From JARRQB01 sp965368585 (GTDB lineage: Bacteria > Pseudomonadota > Gammaproteobacteria > Chromatiales > Chromatiaceae), in contig CBDUNM010000141.1 of the NCBI GenBank assembly GCA_965368585.1, positions 1 through 13,393 on the forward strand: 13,393 nt of DNA. Direction: 5' to 3'. The notes below the pieces were generated by a model. It saw only the letters and a program-made list of their open reading frames with translations. It did no database searches and was not told the origin of the DNA. Made by a program: the position numbers and the translations under genes. Below are positions 6,369 through 11,539 of the stretch, one piece after another (positions within the stretch are counted from its first letter, which is position 1; every line of letters begins with the position of its first letter).

Positions 6369-7307
6369 CTAACGGGGATTCTTCTCTTCTCGGGGCCGCA
6401 ATCGGGTGGCTTCCACATGACCGTCCGGTCGTATCACGCCCCGCAGTTCGACCCAGTCCCCGACCCGCGGGCTTTTCTTCAGGCGCGTCGAGCCGGTCAC
6501 GATGAAGGGCATGTCATCCAGGACCCATCGCTCTGTCAGGCGACCCTCCAGGCGCACGGCCGCGCCGCTCGGCAGCGTCGCCGCTTGCCCCGCCTCGTCC
6601 CTCGCCCCGTCGGCGATCCAGCGTTCGAGTAAATCGATATCCGCTTCCGGCAGCCACGGCGGGCCATCGAACGGCATGCGCGGATCGCTCAGCCCCTTGA
6701 CGCGTCGCAGCAACTTACTCGCACCCGGATTGCGCGGTACCACGACCAGGCGCTCGTTGCCCATCAGAATCGATTCGTAGTCGGTCAATCGCAGCCCCTC
6801 CGGGGGCGGGCCCAGCTTGCCGTCGTCCTTGTGGCACTTGATACAGCGCTGCAGGAAAATGCGCTCGACATGCGCGAAGGTGACCGGTTCTCCCGGCGCC
6901 GGTGACACGGGCGCTGCCTCGTTCCGTGGTGCTGCATCGCTACCGGCCATGCCGGCATCGATCCAGCCGGCGATCTGCGTGATTTGCGCTACGGTGAGCC
7001 ACGGCGGCCCGGTCAAGGGCATGCGCGGTTGACGTTCACCGCGTATGCGTCTGATCAATTCACTCCCGGCGGCATTGCCGGGCACGGCAACCGGCCCGTT
7101 CTGGCTGCCCTTGCGTACGCCTTCCGGAGAATCGAGCCGCAGGCCCAACGGGGCGCCTGGGCCACTGTGGCACAGCACGCAGTGTTCCTGAAAGATGGGG
7201 GCGATATCGGCGTAATCGGCACACCTCGCCGCGGCATGAAGCAGCAACAGCACGGAAAATCCCAGGAGATTCTTTGCTTGTGCGGCGAGGGATTTCGTAC
7301 TGGACAT
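6369..7307 (-). CDS. Secreted dihaem Planctomycete-type cytochrome c with C-terminal DUF5666-like domain
   Basis: 312 residues from the ATG at 7307, with GGGGGTG 6 nt upstream. In-frame codons further upstream precede the signal peptide (LLGFSVLLLLHAAARCA) and are not convincing. Two homologous cytochrome domains follow: CVLCH at 43-47 with RMPLTGPPWL near 95-103, and CIKCH at 155-159 with RMPFDGPPWL near 210-219. This layout (haem, then G.RLD/G.RLTDYES, then RMP.GPP, then WI..GA) fits the PSCyt1 type (PF07635); Met96 and Met211 are likely distal ligands. Residues about 248-305 (EGRLTERWVLDDMPFIVTG...GDWVELRG) resemble DUF5666, a small beta domain. It probably carries electrons in the periplasm. 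It is followed by the gap with the relic element and preceded, on the same strand, by a response regulator gene 218 bp away. Confidence 0.88.
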   Translation of the reverse strand: MSSTKSLAAQAKNLLGFSVLLLLHAAARCADYADIAPIFQEHCVLCHSGPGAPLGLRLDSPEGVRKGSQNGPVAVPGNAAGSELIRRIRGERQPRMPLTGPPWLTVAQITQIAGWIDAGMAGSDAAPRNEAAPVSPAPGEPVTFAHVERIFLQRCIKCHKDDGKLGPPPEGLRLTDYESILMGNERLVVVPRNPGASKLLRRVKGLSDPRMPFDGPPWLPEADIDLLERWIADGARDEAGQAATLPSGAAVRLEGRLTERWVLDDMPFIVTGSTRLKKSPRVGDWVELRGVIRPDGHVEATRLRPREEKNPR

Positions 7308-7322
7308 GAAGCACCCCCAATT

Positions 7323-7360
7323 CCACGGCCGCCGGTATGAAACGAGATGCTCGGCCGTGG
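7323..7360. promoter_or_regulatory. Perfect 9-bp inverted repeat upstream of the dihaem cytochrome gene
   Basis: CCACGGCCG (7323-7331) and CGGCCGTGG (7352-7360) are perfect inverted repeats 20 bp apart, 16-53 bp upstream of the cytochrome ATG. The arm centres are 29 bp apart, so the repeat could be an operator for a dimeric regulator or a leader stem-loop covering the ribosome site region. No convincing -35/-10 pair was found nearby. Confidence 0.45.
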
Positions 7361-7525
7361 CAAAGGTTTCGAGACTAGAGTGATTCGTCATGGCGACGGA
7401 CTGACAGCCAGGTTTCCAAGGCCACGCAAATGGCGATCGAGGATCGAAGGATTGGCGGAACGGTATTATCTGGGAGAGGGTCGCTTTCCCGAACGGCATG
7501 CGCGGTCCGGTACCTCTATTGCAAC

Positions 7526-8248
7526 TCAGTCGTTCGATCGGCTCAGGATGCCTTCACGGTTCGCCTTCAGCACGGCGGCCGTGCGGTTGCCAACCTGCAG
7601 CTTGCCAAGGATCGAACTGACGTGAAATTTTACCGTGCGTTCGCTGATCACCAGCCGAGTGGCGATTTGCTGGTTGCTACGGCCATCGGCCATCAGGTGC
7701 AGCACGTCGAATTCACGCGGGCTGATGCCCCAATCGGGTGGCGGCAGTTTGTCGGCGGCGCGGCGTACGTGTTTCATCAGCATGGACGCGACGGCCGGTT
7801 GCATCGAGGTGCCGCCGCGACGTACCACCCGGATGGCCGTCAGCAGTTCCTTGGGGTTGGCACTCTTGAGGATGTAGCCTTCTACGCCCTGTTCCATGGC
7901 CTCCACCACGGACTTCTCGTCGTCGTGGGCGGTGTATAAGACGATCCGCAGCCCCGGGTAGTGATCGCGCACCGCCCTGAGGGCCGCGATCTCGTCGTCG
8001 CAATGTGGGTCGAGATCGAGGTCGAGGACCAGCACGTCCGGCCGGGTGTTCTCGATGCCGCTGAGCAACTGGTGGATATCTTTGGCTTCGCCGACGATTT
8101 CGATGTCCGCCTGTCCGTCCAGCGCCATGGCCAAGCCCTTACGAACCACCGGGTGGTCGTCGGCGAGCAGAACCCGGATCTTATCGACCGCGTCTAACAT
8201 CTGTTCCAGCCGAAACGCCTCTGTTGTGGTGCTGGTAGCGTGATCCAT
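7526..8248 (-). CDS. NarL/LuxR-family two-component response regulator
   Basis: 240 residues. An N-terminal receiver domain (about 23-142) has the acidic pair Asp30-Asp31 (LLADDHP), phospho-acceptor Asp76 (LVLDLDL), Thr106 (LYTAHDD) and Lys128 (YILKSANPKEL). A LuxR-type helix-turn-helix follows at about 172-236 (ISPREFDVLHLMADGRSNQQIA...ERTVKFHVSSILGKL). All phosphorylation residues are intact, so it should be a phosphorylation-switched DNA-binding regulator. The ATG at 8248 is chosen over 8290 because a sigma-54 promoter (8291-8306) would start transcription near 8280, inside the longer version. A hybrid histidine kinase gene lies upstream on the same strand but is separated by 329 bp and a terminator-like hairpin. 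Kinase and regulator are probably partners but are transcribed separately (inference). Confidence 0.92.
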   Translation of the reverse strand: MDHATSTTTEAFRLEQMLDAVDKIRVLLADDHPVVRKGLAMALDGQADIEIVGEAKDIHQLLSGIENTRPDVLVLDLDLDPHCDDEIAALRAVRDHYPGLRIVLYTAHDDEKSVVEAMEQGVEGYILKSANPKELLTAIRVVRRGGTSMQPAVASMLMKHVRRAADKLPPPDWGISPREFDVLHLMADGRSNQQIATRLVISERTVKFHVSSILGKLQVGNRTAAVLKANREGILSRSND

Positions 8249-8290
8249 GACCGTCATCCGTTGGTTGATCGGGTTGGTTACTGAATACAC

Positions 8291-8306
8291 AGCAATCGCG
8301 GTGCCA
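8291..8306 (-). promoter_or_regulatory. Sigma-54 (RpoN) promoter for the response regulator gene
   Basis: On the minus strand the sequence reads TGGCACC-GCGA-TTGCT. The RpoN -24/-12 consensus is TGGCACG-N4-TTGC(A/T), so every conserved base but one matches, with exact spacing. The predicted start of transcription is near 8280, giving a leader of about 30 nt to the ATG at 8248. Such promoters need an enhancer-binding AAA+ activator, which is not encoded in this window. Confidence 0.7.
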
Positions 8307-8360
8307 TTTCGGGTAGCGCCCAGGAGGTGTTGATATCCGGTTGATTGTAAACAGGTATCT

Positions 8361-8393
8361 AAAACGTGCCGGGGCGGTTTTTAGCCGCGGCAC
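8361..8393 (-). terminator. Intrinsic terminator-like hairpin downstream of the histidine kinase gene
   Basis: On the minus strand GTGCC-GCGG, a 7-nt loop and CCGC-ccc-GGCAC form a 9-bp stem with a 3-nt bulge, followed at once by GTTTTAG. It lies about 185 nt after the kinase stop and before the sigma-54 promoter, so it would separate the two transcription units. Confidence 0.5.
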
Positions 8394-8445
8394 CGATTTG
8401 CGAGACCGGTTTTGGCGACTGCACCAAGCACCGGTGGGTCAAGTG

Positions 8446-8477
8446 CCCAATTTCGGGGGATTTCACCCATTCGTGGG
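8446..8477. promoter_or_regulatory. Two phased dyads, candidate upstream activator sites
   Basis: CCCAATTTCGGGG (8446-8458) and CCCATTCGTGGG (8466-8477) share the plan CCCA-spacer-GGG with a TTCG core. Their centres are about 20 bp apart, roughly two helical turns, and they lie about 140-175 bp upstream of the sigma-54 promoter, where enhancer-binding activators usually bind. No activator is known here. Confidence 0.3.
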
Positions 8478-8577
8478 CAACACGGGTGGGATTTTTCGAT
8501 GACGGGAACCGGCCGCTGCGCAATAACGGCGGGGAGCGCCTTCGAGTGCTCTCCTAACTTGATCCTCGACCTCCGGG

Positions 8578-10944
8578 TTAGGGTTGACGCACGGGTTCGT
8601 CGTCCGCGGGGGCCGGTGTGGTCATCCGCACGGGCGCGAACCGGCTCAATGCGCATATGAAGGATGCGGTGGTGACCGGTTTGCTGATGTATTCGTCCAT
8701 GCCGGCGTTCAGGCAGCGTTCGCGGTCGCCGGCCATGGCGTTGGCGGTCATGGCGACCAGGTAAGTACGCGGCCTGTCCAAGCGTTGCTCTTGTTCGCGA
8801 ATCTGTGCCGCGACTTCGAGGCCGTCCATCCCGGGCAATTGCCAGTCGAGGAAGATGGCGTCGAACCGTTTGGCGCGCCATTGCGCCAAGCCGTCGTGGC
8901 CGTCGCGCGCCGCGTTGACGCGGCAGCCCAGGGTTTCCAGGATATGTCGACCGGCGATCTGCGTGACGGGGTGATCCTCGACCAGTAGTACGTCGAGATC
9001 GAACGTCGCCGCCGTGGCGTCACCCGAGCAAGGCGCTGTCGGGCGCGGGATGCCGCGTGGCGCTTGGCCCAACAGCAGCGCTGGCAGCTCCAGCACGCGG
9101 TGGGGGCTGGACACGCAAGCGGTCACTCCCGTGTTGTATTTGCTGATCATGTCGACCCGCGCGGCGTTTTTGACCAGCACCAAGATAGCGGTATCGGCGA
9201 TGCGCTCCGTGAGGCCGACCTGCGCCGTTAGCTGCCACAGCGCGGTTTCCGACAATCGTTCGTTCACCAGCACCGCGTGGTACGGCCGACCGGTTTCAAG
9301 CGCCTCGAGCAGCGCTTCGGGGACCCCGGACGCGTTTGCGATCGGCACGGGCACGGCACCGAGTTGCTGCAGCAGGTGGCAGGTGCGCTGCCGAACTTCG
9401 TCGTCCAAGTCGATCACCAGCACCCGACAATCGGTGAGCTGTTCGAGCGGCAGCACCGCTTCGCCACCCGCCTCCGCCGGCGCCATGGGCAGACGGAACC
9501 AGAACCGCGTGCCGCCCCCCGCGAGACTATCGACGCCAATGGTCCCGTGCATGAGCGCCGCCAGTTCTTTACAAATGGCCAGCCCCAACCCGGTCCCGCC
9601 GAAGCGCCGGGCCATGCTGTCATCGCCCTGGGCGAAAGGCCGGAAGATGTGCTCGCGTTTATCCTGGGGGACCCCGATGCCGGTGTCTTCGACCGCCAGC
9701 GTCACGTCGTAGCGCCCGTCATCCCTCTGGCTGGCGCGCAACTCGGCCACCACGTGCCCTTGGTCAGTGAACTTGACGGCGTTGTTCAACAGGTTCAGCA
9801 GCACTTGGCGAATGCGCACACAGTCGCCGATCAGTTGCTGCGGAAATGCCGCCGGCAGGTCTGCGTCCAGTGTGATGTCTTTCGCGATCGCCTCGGGGAT
9901 CAGCAGGTCGACGGTGTCGGCGACGACCCGACGCAGATCGAAAGGCTTGGCATGGATCCGGATCTTGGACGATTCGAGCTTGGTGAAATCCGACAGGTCG
10001 TCCATGATCCGCAACAGACCGCGGGTCTCGGCTTCCAGCAATTCCACGTACCCGCGCTGGGCGGCATCGAGGTGAGTGCTTTCGAGCACCGTCGCCATGC
10101 CCAGGATGGCGTTGACGGGGGTGCGTACTTCGTGACTGACTTTTCCCAGGAGCTGGTCTTTCATGACGGACGCCGCCCGCGCCTCGTCGCGCGCCACAAC
10201 GGCTTCCGCCCGGCTGCGTTCGAGGTTCTTTTCCGCCGCCCGGCGATGGCGGACCTCCTGCGCCAGGAGCCGAACGTTTTTGTTGATGAACCAGGCGCCC
10301 GAACCCAGCAACAACAGGCAGACGCCGATGACCACGAACTGAATATGCTGCAGCGAGGCGAGATTGCCGGTAATCCGGTGCTCCAGTGACGCTTCGAGGT
10401 GATTGGCTGACGCCAGAGTATCGCGGACGGATTCGTCGTATCGCCGGGCGATCGCCAAGCGCCCTTCGGTGTCCGTGCGGCGCTCGATCCGCAGCTTGAT
10501 GATTTTCTTGAGGTCATGGATTTTTTCGTACAGCAGCTGCCAATTCTTTTTCAGCTTGTCTTCCGGTTTTCCGGCCAGCTCCAACAGGTGCACCGCTTCG
10601 CCGTCGAGCACGCGCACCGCGTAGCTTTCGGCCAGGTCCAACTGCCGTAGCACGTCCCGTAAGCCTTCTGTGTCGTTGTTGACCAGATGTTCTTCGAGCC
10701 ACAGATGCGAGGTAACGATGGCCTGTTTCAAGTGCAGCACGCCGTCGAGCATCGGCGCGAAATGCCCCCCCAACTTTCGACTTAACTGGGTATTGACCAG
10801 CATCGCGGCGACGATGACGATCACGAAGCCGGTCAGTGCCAGCAGTACCTGCGGACCGGTGCGTTTTGTCCAGTTGAGCCGCTCGGCGGTCGCTTCGGTC
10901 TCAGGGCTACCGTCGGAAGGCTCGGTGGCGCCCGCTTCAACCAA
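8578..10944 (-). CDS. Hybrid sensor histidine kinase with two receiver domains, the first degenerate
   Basis: 788 residues from a TTG start. Transmembrane helices at about 32-52 and 203-221 flank a mostly helical periplasmic sensor region of about 150 residues. A coiled segment (about 225-262) leads to HisKA with phospho-acceptor His271 (KVSHEVRTPVNAILGM). The ATPase domain has NLLNNAVKFT (N box), EDTGIGVP, FRPFAQG and RRFGGTGLGLAI. Receiver 1 (about 504-625) is degenerate: the acceptor aspartate is replaced at VLVNERL (Asn561). Receiver 2 (about 648-765) is intact, with VEDHP, Asp700 (FLDWQLPGMDG), Thr733 and Lys755. No histidine phosphotransfer domain is present, so an external one is expected if phosphate moves on. 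The TTG lacks its own ribosome site and lies 1 nt after the stop of a 20-codon ORF. The likely partner is the NarL-type regulator downstream. Confidence 0.92.
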   Translation of the reverse strand: MVEAGATEPSDGSPETEATAERLNWTKRTGPQVLLALTGFVIVIVAAMLVNTQLSRKLGGHFAPMLDGVLHLKQAIVTSHLWLEEHLVNNDTEGLRDVLRQLDLAESYAVRVLDGEAVHLLELAGKPEDKLKKNWQLLYEKIHDLKKIIKLRIERRTDTEGRLAIARRYDESVRDTLASANHLEASLEHRITGNLASLQHIQFVVIGVCLLLLGSGAWFINKNVRLLAQEVRHRRAAEKNLERSRAEAVVARDEARAASVMKDQLLGKVSHEVRTPVNAILGMATVLESTHLDAAQRGYVELLEAETRGLLRIMDDLSDFTKLESSKIRIHAKPFDLRRVVADTVDLLIPEAIAKDITLDADLPAAFPQQLIGDCVRIRQVLLNLLNNAVKFTDQGHVVAELRASQRDDGRYDVTLAVEDTGIGVPQDKREHIFRPFAQGDDSMARRFGGTGLGLAICKELAALMHGTIGVDSLAGGGTRFWFRLPMAPAEAGGEAVLPLEQLTDCRVLVIDLDDEVRQRTCHLLQQLGAVPVPIANASGVPEALLEALETGRPYHAVLVNERLSETALWQLTAQVGLTERIADTAILVLVKNAARVDMISKYNTGVTACVSSPHRVLELPALLLGQAPRGIPRPTAPCSGDATAATFDLDVLLVEDHPVTQIAGRHILETLGCRVNAARDGHDGLAQWRAKRFDAIFLDWQLPGMDGLEVAAQIREQEQRLDRPRTYLVAMTANAMAGDRERCLNAGMDEYISKPVTTASFICALSRFAPVRMTTPAPADDEPVRQP

Positions 10945-10945
10945 C

Positions 10946-11008
10946 TTACGGGCTCGCTCGACGTTGGCCGATTGTGGGTTGCGAGAGATTCGACATGGTT
11001 CGGCGCAT
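10946..11008 (-). CDS. 20-codon leader ORF, or the true N-terminus in another frame, before the histidine kinase
   Basis: MRRTMSNLSQPTIGQRRASP starts at an ATG 3 nt after AAGGAG (minus strand, 11017-11012) and ends in TAA 1 nt before the kinase TTG. The kinase frame is also open upstream here (reading NVERARKLVEAG) but has no ATG or GTG. Either this is a leader peptide that couples translation to the kinase, or a one-base change or frameshift separates the real ATG start from the kinase frame. The AAGGAG spacing to this ATG is short (3 nt), so translation is uncertain. Confidence 0.35.
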   Translation of the reverse strand: MRRTMSNLSQPTIGQRRASP

Positions 11009-11343
11009 GGGCTCCTTCTGCTGCGAGTTCGATGGGAGTCTCTTTATATAGTAAGGAGATTAGTCGAGATCGGCCCGAACGTCAGACAGCGGTCAGCCGG
11101 ACCGTGTGGGCCCGGTGGCGGCGAAGCCGGTTGGCCGCCGTTTCGATACTCCCCAGCATATAGCCTGGTGTTTTGATTTTTGGCGCACTTTTGTCGTCGC
11201 TCGGGGTCTGCCGGCGTGCGTCCGTAAGTGCGTTGCCGCCACCCCGCGCCAGGTTCCCTCGCAATAAGCCCAACTGCCGCTACCGGCCCCCGTCAGCCGC
11301 GCTGTGTCGGCAACGACAAGGCGCCATGCCCGCGTCTGGCAAC

Positions 11344-11357
11344 TTGATATAGGTCAT
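11344..11357 (+). promoter_or_regulatory. FNR/ANR-like binding site
   Basis: TTGAT-ATAG-GTCAT matches the FNR/ANR consensus TTGAT-N4-ATCAA at 8 of 10 positions; the GTCA right half is common in proteobacterial ANR boxes. It lies about 190 bp upstream of the multihaem gene, so it would serve a promoter with a long leader. Oxygen control of a haem-protein gene makes sense, but this is prediction. Confidence 0.4.
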
Positions 11358-11382
11358 ACTTCATGGGAAAAATACCCACGCT

Positions 11383-11398
11383 TGTGTCATGTGTCACA
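11383..11398 (+). promoter_or_regulatory. CRP/Vfr-like binding site
   Basis: TGTGT-CATGTG-TCACA matches TGTGA-N6-TCACA at 9 of 10 positions. It is centred 40 bp downstream of the FNR-like site, so two regulators of the same superfamily could act together. No matching -10 element was found at the usual distance. Confidence 0.45.
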
Positions 11399-11539
11399 CT
11401 TTTTGTCGCAGTTTCTGTGTGGGAGGTCGCAGGTTGGATTTCTCCCGACGACTAGCATTCCACCCTACTTGGGAAACCAATTTCTGGGCAGGGACCTTCG
11501 CCCTAAGAAACTCGCAATATGAATCTAAGGGTGGCGATT

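Larger units (their letters stand above)
8249..8577. other. Regulatory gap between kinase and regulator genes
   Basis: A 329-bp non-coding stretch read here on the minus strand. From the kinase end it holds two similar dyads (8446-8477), a terminator-like hairpin (8361-8393) and a sigma-54 promoter (8291-8306). ORFs that cross it on either strand are not gene-like. Confidence 0.65.
11009..11539. other. Divergent intergenic region between kinase and multihaem genes
   Basis: 531 bp without a convincing gene; small ORFs (for example 11082-11273 minus, 11304-11522 plus) have no ribosome site or recognisable product. Near the kinase the minus strand reads TACTATATAAAG (11054-11043), a possible -10 region without a clear -35. 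A stem GGCGGC/GCCGCC lies at 11117-11139. Nearer the multihaem gene are an FNR-like site (11344-11357) and a CRP-like site (11383-11398). No clear -10 for the multihaem gene was identified. Confidence 0.6.

Noticed and set aside
6212..6418. 68-codon minus-strand ORF inside the relic element
   Set aside because: Overlaps the cytochrome gene end and the inverted-repeat element, with no recognisable product. I could not read it as a transposase fragment.
6369..7307. Lipoprotein signal in the dihaem cytochrome
   Set aside because: The residues before the Cys (AARC) have Arg at -1, which does not fit a lipobox; an ordinary Sec signal is more likely.
7308..7499. 64-residue N-terminal extension of the dihaem cytochrome
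   Set aside because: It would bury the signal peptide and runs across a perfect inverted repeat; the ATG at 7307 has its own ribosome site.
9277..10389. 370-codon open frame on the plus strand
   Set aside because: Antisense to the histidine kinase, whose domains are unmistakable. The product has no recognisable features.
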